This document shows, in pieces, positions 1-5,291 of a stretch of DNA of 5,291 nt (position 1 is the stretch's first letter; each line of letters opens with the position of its first letter). The notes under the pieces are model-generated. The model did not search any database. It was not told where the DNA came from and saw only the letters and a program-made list of their open reading frames with translations. Where the stretch lies: positions 1 to 5,291 of the forward strand of contig CALHGI010000540.1 of NCBI GenBank assembly GCA_938029995.1, written 5' to 3'. This DNA is from an uncultured cyanobacterium (GTDB lineage: Bacteria; Cyanobacteriota; Cyanobacteriia; Phormidesmidales; Phormidesmidaceae). Position numbers and translations under genes: made by a program.

Positions 1-2
1 TT

Positions 3-104
3 ACGGCTGATCCTAAAACTAAGCGGGTAGATGTGGAAACGGAGGCCGCAGAAGTGGCGATTCGAGCAGCCCTGGAAAAGGCGGGCTATCCACCTGCGGC
101 CTAG
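3..104 (+). CDS. C-terminal end of an HMA-domain copper chaperone (partial, Atx1/CopZ-like)
   Basis: This is the last 33 codons of a gene whose start lies left of the window, ending at TAG with a second TAG directly after it. The visible residues run through a strand rich in Lys, Val and Asp/Glu (KRVDVETE), a helix (AAEVAIRAALEKAGY) and a short PPAA tail. That is the beta-alpha-beta end of the ferredoxin-like HMA fold, with the typical closing AGY. The metal-binding CxxC would lie upstream and cannot be checked. In cyanobacteria, free HMA proteins of about 65-70 residues (Atx1) bind Cu(+) in the cytosol and hand it to PacS and from CtaA. A PacS-type ATPase lies 218 bp downstream on the same strand, which fits that role. 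It could instead be the tail of a longer HMA-containing protein, but the stop right after the fold suggests a stand-alone chaperone. Confidence 0.72.
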   Translation, partial: TADPKTKRVDVETEAAEVAIRAALEKAGYPPAA

Positions 105-106
105 TA

Positions 107-316
107 GGGCCTGCTAAAAAACTGATGAGGGACCCCCTATATATGGCCTGGGGGCCTGGTGAAAAACTGATGAGGGACCCCCTAGATGTAGCCTGGGGGC
201 CTGGTGAAAAACTGATGGGGGGACCCCCTAGATGTGGCCTGGGGGGCCTGTTGAAAAACTGATGGGGGGACCCCCTATATACGGCCTGGGGGGCTTGCTG
301 AAAAACTGACGAGGGG
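107..316. repeat. Tandem array of 45-47 bp units filling the chaperone-ATPase gap
   Basis: Units begin at GGGCCTG-like sequence at 107, 152, 197, 244 and 291, giving periods of 45, 45, 47 and 47 and a final truncated unit of 26 bp. Each unit carries GGGCCTGGT, then GAAAAACTGATG, a G-rich block, ACCCCCTA and a GGCCTGGG end. Units 1 and 2 have GATGAGGGACC, while units 3 and 4 have an extended G6 run, which accounts for the extra 2 bp. C5 and G5/G6 blocks within a unit can pair (for example 133-137 with 150-154, 12-nt loop), and pairing between neighbouring units is equally possible. The array starts two bases after the chaperone stop codon and ends just before the ATPase start, so it lies in the mRNA leader if the two genes are co-transcribed. 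It is not a CRISPR: the units are contiguous, without unique spacers. Confidence 0.93.
311..316 (+). promoter_or_regulatory. Ribosome binding site of the copper ATPase, formed by the last repeat unit
   Basis: GAGGGG lies six bases before the ATG at 323. It corresponds to the GAGGGA/GGGGGG block of the upstream repeat units, so the partial fifth unit has become the Shine-Dalgarno sequence. A TGA in the ATPase frame at 299-301 rules out any longer N-terminus, which together with this site fixes the start. Confidence 0.7.
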
Positions 317-322
317 ACGACC

Positions 323-2797
323 ATGACGACGACGAGGCTAGCTTTAAAGGGAATGAGCTGTGCGGCCTGTGCCAACGCGGTCGAATCCATCATTCGGCAG
401 GTGCCGGGGGTTAATCAGGCCCAGGTGAACTTTGCCACTGAGCAGGCCCAGGTTGACTATGACGAGGGTCGTACTAGCCTGGATGCGATCCAGGCTGCTG
501 TTGTGGATGGGGGCTATGGAGCGTCAGTGGTGGAGCCCCTGGGAATGGGGGGGGCCGATGGTGGCCTAGCTGATGGGCGACGAGACGGGGCGCCAGACGG
601 GCGGCCAGACGGGCAGCCAGACGAAAGGCGACGACAACAGCGGCAGCTGCTTGCGCGGGTGGTGGTGAGCGGTGTTGTTGGCCTTGTTTTAGTGGTGGGA
701 ATGTTGCCTGCAATGTTGGGTTTGCATATTCCGGGGTGGCCCATGGTGCTGCACAATGCCTGGGTGCAGTTTGTGCTGGCGACGCCGGTGTTGGTGTGGT
801 GTGGTCAATCTTTTTTCGTTGGTGCTTGGAAAGCCTTTACCCATCGGTCGGCCAATATGAACACCCTGGTGGCCTTGGGGACGGGCGCTGCCTATGGCTA
901 CTCGATTTTTGTGACGCTTTTCCCCCAGGTTTTGGTGGCCCAGGGGCTGGCCCCTGATGTGTATTACGAAGCGGCGGTGGTGATTATTGCCCTGTTGTTG
1001 TTGGGGCGCTATTTGGAGAATCGGGCTCGGGGCCATACCTCGGATGCCATTCGCCAGTTGATAGGACTTCAGCCCCGCACCGCTAGGGTGGTACGCCAGG
1101 GACAAGAACATGATATTCCCATCGAGTCAGTGGTGGTGAATGATGTGGTGGTGGTCCGTCCTGGGGAGAAAATTCCGGTGGATGGGGATGTGGTTGCAGG
1201 CAGCTCCACTGTGGATGAGTCCATGGTGACGGGGGAACCCATGCCGGTGCAGAAGGCCGTGGGGGATGCTGTGATTGGGGCGACGATTAATAAAACGGGG
1301 AGCTTTCGCTTTCAGGCTGCGCGGGTGGGTAAGGACACTGTTCTGGCCCAGATTGTTCAGCTGGTGCAGGCGGCCCAGGGGTCGAAAGCGCCGATTCAAA
1401 AGCTGGCGGACCAGGTGACGGGGTGGTTTGTGCCGGTGGTTATTGCGATCGCAATCCTCACCTTTCTCCTATGGTTTAATCTCACCGGCAATACGACCCT
1501 GTCCCTGCTCACCACCGTTGGCGTGCTAATTATTGCCTGTCCCTGTGCCCTGGGGTTGGCCACCCCCACCTCCATCATGGTGGGGACGGGCAAGGGGGCC
1601 GAAAACGGTATTTTGATCAAAGATGCCGAGAGTCTGGAGTTGGCCCACCGCATCCAAACTATTGTGTTGGATAAAACCGGCACCCTCACCCAGGGCAAAC
1701 CGGCCGTGACGAACTACCTAGCCATCGATCAGCCCAGGGGGAAAGACATGGGCACGGCCAGGGATAGAGCTGGGGCTACTCCCGCTGCTGGGACCAGGTT
1801 TAACACCGCCGTTGCCATGGCCCAGGAGAACCCTGTGTTACCGGCCGCCTTGGAGAATTCCCAGGAGAACCCTGTGTTGCAGATGGCGGCCGCCGTGGAG
1901 AATTCCCAGGAAATCTATGTGTTGCAACTGGCGGCCGCTGTGGAAAATTCCTCCGAACATCCCTTGGCCCTGGCCATTGTTAACTATGCCAGGGCCAGGG
2001 GAGTCGACACCCTACCGGCGGTGCATGACTTTGAAGCGGTTGTGGGCAGGGGTGTCCAGGGAACCGTTGACGGTCAGTTGGTGCACCTTGGCACCGAGGC
2101 CTGGATGAGGACCCTGGGCATAGAAGTTGAATCTCTCCAGACCCAAAAACAAGCCTGGGAACAGGCGGCAAAAACCACCGTATGGATTGCCATCAATGGT
2201 GCCGCTGCCGGTCTCTTTGCCATTGCGGATGAGCTGAAGCCCACCTCCCCTGAGGCCGTTCTATCGCTTCAGCGCATGGGGTTAGACGTGGTGATGTTAA
2301 CCGGTGACAATGGCCAAACCGCCGCGGCCATTGCTAAGTCCGTGGGGATTCAGCGGTATTTTGCCACGGTGCGGCCCGACCAAAAGGCCACCTATATCCA
2401 ACAGCTACAGTCTGAGGGGAAACGGGTGGCCATGGTGGGGGATGGCATTAATGATGCCCCGGCGTTGGCCCAGGCCGATGTGGGCATAGCGATTGGGACG
2501 GGAACGGATGTTGCGATCGCAGCCAGTGATATCACCCTCATCTCAGGGGACTTGGACGGTATTGTCACCGCCATTCGCCTGAGTAAGGCCACCATGGCCA
2601 ACATTCGTCAAAATCTGTTCTTTGCCTTTATCTACAATGTGGTGGGTATTCCGGTGGCCGCAGGTATTCTCTATCCCATGTTTGGCTGGCTTTTAAACCC
2701 CATGGTGGCCGGTGCGGCCATGGCCTTTAGCTCCGTGTCGGTGGTGACCAACGCCCTCCGGTTGAGAAATTTTAAAGTGCAGGGGGTACGGCGATGA
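323..2797 (+). CDS. pacS: Copper-transporting P1B-1-type ATPase, PacS-like, with repeat insertions
   Basis: This ATP-driven pump moves Cu(+) out of the cytosol; cyanobacterial PacS sits in the thylakoid membrane and feeds copper to plastocyanin. Domains in order: HMA domain at residues 1-70 with GMSCAAC (Cys13, Cys16); Gly/Asp/Arg-rich linker at about 74-108; TM1-TM4 at about 111-230; actuator domain with PGEKIPVDG (280-288) and TGE (303-305); TM5-TM6 at about 367-415 with the metal-binding CPC (406-408); phosphorylation motif DKTGT (Asp450); nucleotide domain with SEHP (544-547) and GRG (575-577); TGDN (660-663) and GDGIND (706-711); TM7-TM8 with YN (771-772) and MAFSS (800-804). CPC, YN and MxxSS together define Cu(+) specificity. 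All catalytic residues are present. At 824 aa it is about 75 residues longer than the roughly 750 I recall for PacS; the excess is the linker plus an insertion of about 55 residues before SEHP. The start follows GAGGGG, and the end overlaps the next gene by ATGA. CtaA is the alternative paralogue, but the HMA and membrane sequence recall PacS more closely. Confidence 0.95.
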   Translation: MTTTRLALKGMSCAACANAVESIIRQVPGVNQAQVNFATEQAQVDYDEGRTSLDAIQAAVVDGGYGASVVEPLGMGGADGGLADGRRDGAPDGRPDGQPDERRRQQRQLLARVVVSGVVGLVLVVGMLPAMLGLHIPGWPMVLHNAWVQFVLATPVLVWCGQSFFVGAWKAFTHRSANMNTLVALGTGAAYGYSIFVTLFPQVLVAQGLAPDVYYEAAVVIIALLLLGRYLENRARGHTSDAIRQLIGLQPRTARVVRQGQEHDIPIESVVVNDVVVVRPGEKIPVDGDVVAGSSTVDESMVTGEPMPVQKAVGDAVIGATINKTGSFRFQAARVGKDTVLAQIVQLVQAAQGSKAPIQKLADQVTGWFVPVVIAIAILTFLLWFNLTGNTTLSLLTTVGVLIIACPCALGLATPTSIMVGTGKGAENGILIKDAESLELAHRIQTIVLDKTGTLTQGKPAVTNYLAIDQPRGKDMGTARDRAGATPAAGTRFNTAVAMAQENPVLPAALENSQENPVLQMAAAVENSQEIYVLQLAAAVENSSEHPLALAIVNYARARGVDTLPAVHDFEAVVGRGVQGTVDGQLVHLGTEAWMRTLGIEVESLQTQKQAWEQAAKTTVWIAINGAAAGLFAIADELKPTSPEAVLSLQRMGLDVVMLTGDNGQTAAAIAKSVGIQRYFATVRPDQKATYIQQLQSEGKRVAMVGDGINDAPALAQADVGIAIGTGTDVAIAASDITLISGDLDGIVTAIRLSKATMANIRQNLFFAFIYNVVGIPVAAGILYPMFGWLLNPMVAGAAMAFSSVSVVTNALRLRNFKVQGVRR
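592..625 (+). repeat. 12 bp coding tandem repeat in the HMA-to-membrane linker
   Basis: GCCAGACGGG occurs at 592 and 604, and GCCAGACGAA at 616, an exact 12 bp period. It encodes the four-residue repeat [12 protein letters not shown] at about residues 91-102, after a looser RRDGA. The result is a flexible, charged tether between the copper-binding domain and TM1. A run of eight G at 547-554 lies at the start of the same linker. Confidence 0.88.
1445..1452. repeat. HIP1 palindrome GCGATCGC
   Basis: Perfect copy of the octamer that is over-represented in many cyanobacterial genomes, here inside the ATPase coding region near TM5. It points to the host lineage; no local role is implied. Confidence 0.85.
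1823..1951 (+). repeat. In-frame 45 bp (15-residue) triplication in the ATPase nucleotide domain
   Basis: Three adjacent copies encode residues 501-513 ([13 protein letters not shown], two codons shorter), 514-528 ([15 protein letters not shown]) and 529-543 ([15 protein letters not shown]), followed directly by SEHP. Copies 1 and 2 agree at 36 of 39 aligned bases; copies 2 and 3 agree at 37 of 45. The third copy is the one that matches the normal family helix before SEHP, so the first two are extra. All changes keep the reading frame, and the downstream catalytic motifs are intact. Confidence 0.93.
2513..2520. repeat. HIP1 palindrome GCGATCGC
   Basis: Second perfect HIP1 octamer, in the part of the ATPase gene encoding the segment after GDGIND (VAIAAS). 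Confidence 0.85.
2781..2786 (+). promoter_or_regulatory. Ribosome binding site of the 64-aa membrane protein gene
   Basis: AGGGGG lies seven bases before the ATG at 2794 and inside the final codons of the ATPase gene. With the ATGA overlap it suggests the small gene is translated by reinitiation or from this internal site, and supports this start over the internal Met at residue 39. Confidence 0.6.
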
Positions 2798-2988
2798 AAC
2801 TGAATTCTGTTGGGTTAGGCGGGTTGTTTAGCTTGGGGCTATGGGTGGGCACCGTATCGGTGGCGAGGGCCGGCGTCGGAACGTTTCAGTCCATTGAACA
2901 GCCCCCTATGGTTAAGCTGGGCATTACCCTGGTGGGTCTTGGGTTGATTGGCCTGGAGGTGTGGTGGTTTCTCGCCAAAAAGAAATAA
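2794..2988 (+). CDS. Small membrane protein of unknown function, coupled to the copper ATPase
   Basis: I do not recognise a named family. The 64-aa product starts with Lys and a hydrophobic stretch (residues 6-25) ending in ARA-G, which looks like a signal peptide with a cleavage site near residue 26 or a first membrane helix. A short polar segment (about 26-38, [10 protein letters not shown]) follows, then a second hydrophobic helix (about 40-59, Gly/Leu-rich, ending EVWWFL) and a basic AKKK tail. The tail fits a cytosolic C-terminus by the positive-inside rule. There is no Cys or His and no obvious metal site; the only Met residues are 1 and 39. The ATG overlaps the ATPase stop (ATGA), so the two are almost certainly co-translated. 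An accessory subunit of the pump is a reasonable inference. The helix also resembles, from memory, N-terminal anchors of cyanobacterial cupredoxin-domain proteins, but no cupredoxin follows. Confidence 0.75.
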   Translation: MKLNSVGLGGLFSLGLWVGTVSVARAGVGTFQSIEQPPMVKLGITLVGLGLIGLEVWWFLAKKK

Positions 2989-3001
2989 GCCCTTGGGGCT
3001 T
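2977..3001 (-). terminator. Probable Rho-independent terminator of the histidine kinase gene
   Basis: Read on the minus strand, a six-base-pair stem (AAGCCC/GGGCTT, three-base loop) is followed by ATTTCTTTTT. It begins 25 bp past the kinase stop codon. The U-rich tail lies within the last codons of the convergent small gene, so the terminator overlaps coding sequence. The stem is short, hence moderate confidence. Confidence 0.55.
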
Positions 3002-3016
3002 CTCCCTACGCCCCAA
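2993..3016 (+). terminator. Alternative hairpin at the end of the copper operon, without a U tract
   Basis: TTGGGGC (2993-2999) can pair with GCCCCAA (3010-3016) across a 10-nt loop, giving a seven-base-pair stem just after the small gene's stop. It shares bases with the kinase terminator stem, so the two folds exclude each other. No T run follows on the plus strand, so it may be a weak or factor-dependent stop, or a 3' stabilising hairpin. Confidence 0.35.
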
Positions 3017-3026
3017 CCGGCTGGGA

Positions 3027-5291
3027 CTATTCCACCATAAAAATGAAAATTGTCTCTAGACCGTTGTCAAACTGTAGGCTATGGACCAGCTTATGGTCCG
3101 TTGAAATATTCGAATCAACAATGATCATATCTGGTTCTAGGGCCAGGGCCTGTTGAATGCCCTCCCGGCCCGTGGTGGATTGGGTGACCGTATACCCGGT
3201 GGACAACAGCACATCGGTCAAATTTTCCGTGGTAGACGCGTCGATATCCACCACCAACAGCTGACGATGGGAGGTGCCCTGGTCTAGCAGGGTTTTAACA
3301 TCATGGAACAACACATCGGTATCGATGGGTTTGGCTAAATACCGATCAACCCCCAGACGATGGCCCCGCTCTTGATCTTGAATAATGGAAATAATAATGG
3401 TGGGGATGCCCATGGTATCGGGATTGTTTTTGATCATGGCGGCCAGATCAAAGCCATTAATGTGGGGCATCATGACATCCAAAATAATTAAATCCGGCGG
3501 AGATGTTTGGATCTGATTCAGCGCATCCATGCCATCCTTGGCGGTTTTGACGCCATAACCCAGGGCTTCTAGCTCCTGCCTTAGAAGTTGGCGAATGTGC
3601 AGTTCATCGTCCACCACTAAGATTGTTTTTTGAGCTGTAGGGTCTGGGGAGGGAACGGCGCGTTCGACATTTTCTTTGAGTTGTTGCACTAAGTTTTGTA
3701 GATTGACCTTAGTGGGCTCGGCGACGGTCACTCCCACGGGCAAACTAAAGGAAAAGGTGCTGCCCTGCCCGAGGGTGCTGTCCACCCAGATCTGTCCGCC
3801 GTGGTGTTCAATAATTTGTTTGCAAATGGGCAATCCCAGGCCCGTTCCCTTGGGTTTATCGGTCATCACTGCGCCCACCTGGGTAAATTTATCAAATACT
3901 TTCTCCAGGTCCTCTGCGCTGAGGCCAATGCCCGTATCGGTGACGCTGGTGATAATATCGCTCCCCTGGCGGTAGACACGGCAGGTGATAGTACCGCTGT
4001 CGGTAAACTTGATGGCATTGGACATCAGGTTGATCATCACTTGGATGCACCGGTTGCGATCGCACACCAAATCCGGCAGATCCGGCTCAATGACCGACCT
4101 AATCTCCAGCCCCCTATTGTGGGCTAGCACCGACGTTGCCGCCATGGAACGCTCAACAATGGTGGCCATGGCTATGGGCTGCATATCCCACTCGATTTTG
4201 CCCGCCTCGATTTTAGAAATATCCAGCACATCATTGATCAAAGAGGTCAGACGTTCTCCCTCAGACACAATGATGTCCAAGTTGTTTTGCACCTGACGCA
4301 CCGCCCGGTTAGTTTTAGGCGTATCGGTGGCAACAGCGGGAAGTATGGAGGTTTCCAGTTTTTTCTGGATCAGTTTGGCAAACCCCAGCACCGACGTCAG
4401 GGGCGTGCGCAGTTCATGGGAAACCGTAGAAAGAAAATCAGTTTTCATCTGATCAATCTCTTTCTCATTGGTAATATCACGAATCAAAACAACAGAACCA
4501 CAGGACTGGGCCGCCTTGGCTGGCGACGCGCCATCGGGGGTAATGGCCGTTACCAATGCCTGGCCAATGTGATCGTCCAGTAGCGCCACCTCAGACGTGA
4601 GGCTCAGTTCTGGATTGGTTTGACTTTGACGGATCAGGGCGATAATTTGCTGATCAAAGACCGTTTGTATCGATTGTCCCTGGAGCGACGTTTCCTGCAA
4701 TTGAAACATCGCTTTTAACGTGGGATTAACGCGGGTAATGGTCCCCTGGGGGTCGGTGACTAACAATCCATCCCCCAAATTATCAATAATGGCGTTTAAC
4801 TCCTGGGCCTGGCTTTTGAGATTCCGTTGGGTCATTTTCAGGGCCCCAGTATAGCTAGCAATCCATTCAATCAATTGATTTAGGGACCTAGCCAAACTGC
4901 CAATTTCATCATTGTTGACAACGGTGGCCCGCAAATCAAAATTTTCCGCCTGGGTTACCTGCAATGCGGTTTTTTCCAGTAACTGGATCGGCTGGCTAAT
5001 GGTTCGACCCATCAAATAGGCCAGCCAACTGGCAAAGAGGATAGATAGGACAATGCTAAGCACAACCACGCGCACCTGAATCTGGGTAGACTTAGCAATC
5101 AGTTCCTTCGCATCCCCCAGCTCATCAACCGTAATGAACTCAACAAATTCAGACAGATCTTGGGAAAAGTTTTCTAGCTTTAGGGCGGTGGGGCGGCGAT
5201 TTAAAGCGATAAATGCCTGCTGGGCTGCAATCAGCTCATCTGCCTGGGCCAATTGAGGATCGTAGGCGTCCACAAACTGGGCAACGTTTTG
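3027..5291 (-). CDS. Hybrid sensor histidine kinase, HAMP-PAS-HisKA-HATPase-REC-REC (N-terminus outside window)
   Basis: This membrane sensor kinase would autophosphorylate on His and pass phosphate to its own receiver. The frame is open to the right edge, so the start and TM1 are missing; numbering here counts the GTG at 5273 as 1. Visible parts: an extracytoplasmic helical segment (to 65); TM helix (68-88); HAMP (about 89-142); PAS (about 155-268); HisKA with SHELRTP (His286) and a long loop before INDVLDISKIEAGK; HATPase with N box (Asn415, Asn419), DTGIG (446-450), FDKF (460-463) and GTGLGL (476-481); REC1 (about 549-665) with Asp555/Asp556, phospho-acceptor Asp599 and Lys648; and REC2 (about 670-748) with Asp720 but ending at the fourth strand. 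The gene converges on the copper cluster across 38 bp. The ligand is unknown, and no metal-binding motif is visible in the sensor part present. Its promoter is outside the window. Confidence 0.93.
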   Translation of the reverse strand, partial: QNVAQFVDAYDPQLAQADELIAAQQAFIALNRRPTALKLENFSQDLSEFVEFITVDELGDAKELIAKSTQIQVRVVVLSIVLSILFASWLAYLMGRTISQPIQLLEKTALQVTQAENFDLRATVVNNDEIGSLARSLNQLIEWIASYTGALKMTQRNLKSQAQELNAIIDNLGDGLLVTDPQGTITRVNPTLKAMFQLQETSLQGQSIQTVFDQQIIALIRQSQTNPELSLTSEVALLDDHIGQALVTAITPDGASPAKAAQSCGSVVLIRDITNEKEIDQMKTDFLSTVSHELRTPLTSVLGFAKLIQKKLETSILPAVATDTPKTNRAVRQVQNNLDIIVSEGERLTSLINDVLDISKIEAGKIEWDMQPIAMATIVERSMAATSVLAHNRGLEIRSVIEPDLPDLVCDRNRCIQVMINLMSNAIKFTDSGTITCRVYRQGSDIITSVTDTGIGLSAEDLEKVFDKFTQVGAVMTDKPKGTGLGLPICKQIIEHHGGQIWVDSTLGQGSTFSFSLPVGVTVAEPTKVNLQNLVQQLKENVERAVPSPDPTAQKTILVVDDELHIRQLLRQELEALGYGVKTAKDGMDALNQIQTSPPDLIILDVMMPHINGFDLAAMIKNNPDTMGIPTIIISIIQDQERGHRLGVDRYLAKPIDTDVLFHDVKTLLDQGTSHRQLLVVDIDASTTENLTDVLLSTGYTVTQSTTGREGIQQALALEPDMIIVDSNISTDHKLVHSLQFDNGLETIFIFMVE
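4056..4063. repeat. HIP1 palindrome GCGATCGC
   Basis: Third perfect HIP1 octamer, within the kinase's ATP-binding domain coding region just before the N box. Confidence 0.85.

Noticed and set aside
217..293. G-quadruplex from the G5-G6 runs
   Set aside because: The runs are separated by long loops and have adjacent C5 blocks to pair with, so hairpins are the simpler fold.
116..309. Hammerhead-ribozyme-like core: CTGATGAG and GAAA recur in the repeat units
   Set aside because: GAAA is followed almost at once by the next CTGATGA, leaving no room for stem III and the cleavage site, and units 3-4 lose the core base (CTGATGG). The helix next to the core also pairs poorly.
107..316. CRISPR array
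   Set aside because: The units are contiguous near-copies without unique spacers, and no cas gene is present.
19..393. A 124-codon open frame on the minus strand across the repeat array
   Set aside because: It is antisense to the chaperone end and the ATPase start, and its length comes from a repeat that happens to lack stops in this frame. Its peptide is a low-complexity Pro/Gly/Ser repeat with no gene-like context.
300..450. HisKA loop insertion of the kinase (plus-strand about 4270-4370) as an anomaly
   Set aside because: The long loop between SHELRTP and INDVLDISKIEAGK is, as far as I recall, usual for this group of cyanobacterial kinases. The coordinates given here are kinase residues for orientation only.
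689..1111. Minus-strand open frame of 140 codons inside the ATPase gene
   Set aside because: It is a shadow of the G/C-rich coding frame: it lies wholly within the intact ATPase, and its product is rich in His, Pro and Arg with no recognisable domain.
3801..4127. Plus-strand open frame of 108 codons inside the kinase gene
   Set aside because: It lies opposite the conserved HATPase motifs, which fully explain the sequence; the product resembles no family.
5271..5273. GTG as the start of the histidine kinase
   Set aside because: The frame continues without a stop to the window edge, and the visible part has only one membrane helix, after an extracytoplasmic segment. TM1 and the true start must lie further out.

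Overview
The window looks like chromosomal DNA from a cyanobacterium. It contains three copies of the HIP1 palindrome GCGATCGC in 5.3 kb, far more than chance would give. The central gene is a close match, by its motifs and by my memory of the family, to the cyanobacterial thylakoid copper-transporting P-type ATPase PacS. The kinase on the other strand has the HAMP-PAS-HisKA-HATPase-REC-REC layout common in filamentous and unicellular cyanobacteria. The species cannot be named from this sequence.

Layout. Positions 3-104 (+) hold the last 33 codons of a small heavy-metal-associated (HMA) domain protein, probably an Atx1/CopZ-type copper chaperone. Positions 107-316 are filled by a tandem array of 45-47 bp units (four full, one partial); the last partial unit supplies the ribosome binding site of the next gene. 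Positions 323-2797 (+) encode the PacS-type Cu(+) ATPase, 824 aa. It is complete and has every P1B-1 motif, but it carries two in-frame repeat expansions: a 4-residue repeat in the linker after the HMA domain, and a 15-residue triplication in the nucleotide-binding domain. Positions 2794-2988 (+) encode a 64-aa membrane protein of unknown function, overlapping the ATPase by ATGA. A 38 bp convergent gap contains hairpins, one with a U-rich tail on the minus strand. From 3027 to the right edge (-) lies a hybrid histidine kinase whose N-terminus is outside the window.

How it fits together. The chaperone, ATPase and small membrane protein read as one copper-handling cluster: the chaperone passes Cu(+) to the HMA domain of the ATPase, which pumps it into the thylakoid lumen or across the membrane for plastocyanin and cytochrome oxidase, or for detoxification. 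The small protein is probably co-translated with the ATPase and may be an accessory subunit, but nothing proves this. The kinase is convergent and has its own transcription; no copper-sensing motif is visible in the part present, so its link to copper is only proximity.

The most unusual feature is the concentration of tandem repeats around a single gene: the leader array, a G8 run next to a 12 bp repeat, and a 45 bp coding triplication. I see no clearly new multi-gene system; the repeat-expanded ATPase and its repeat-filled leader are what merit a second look.
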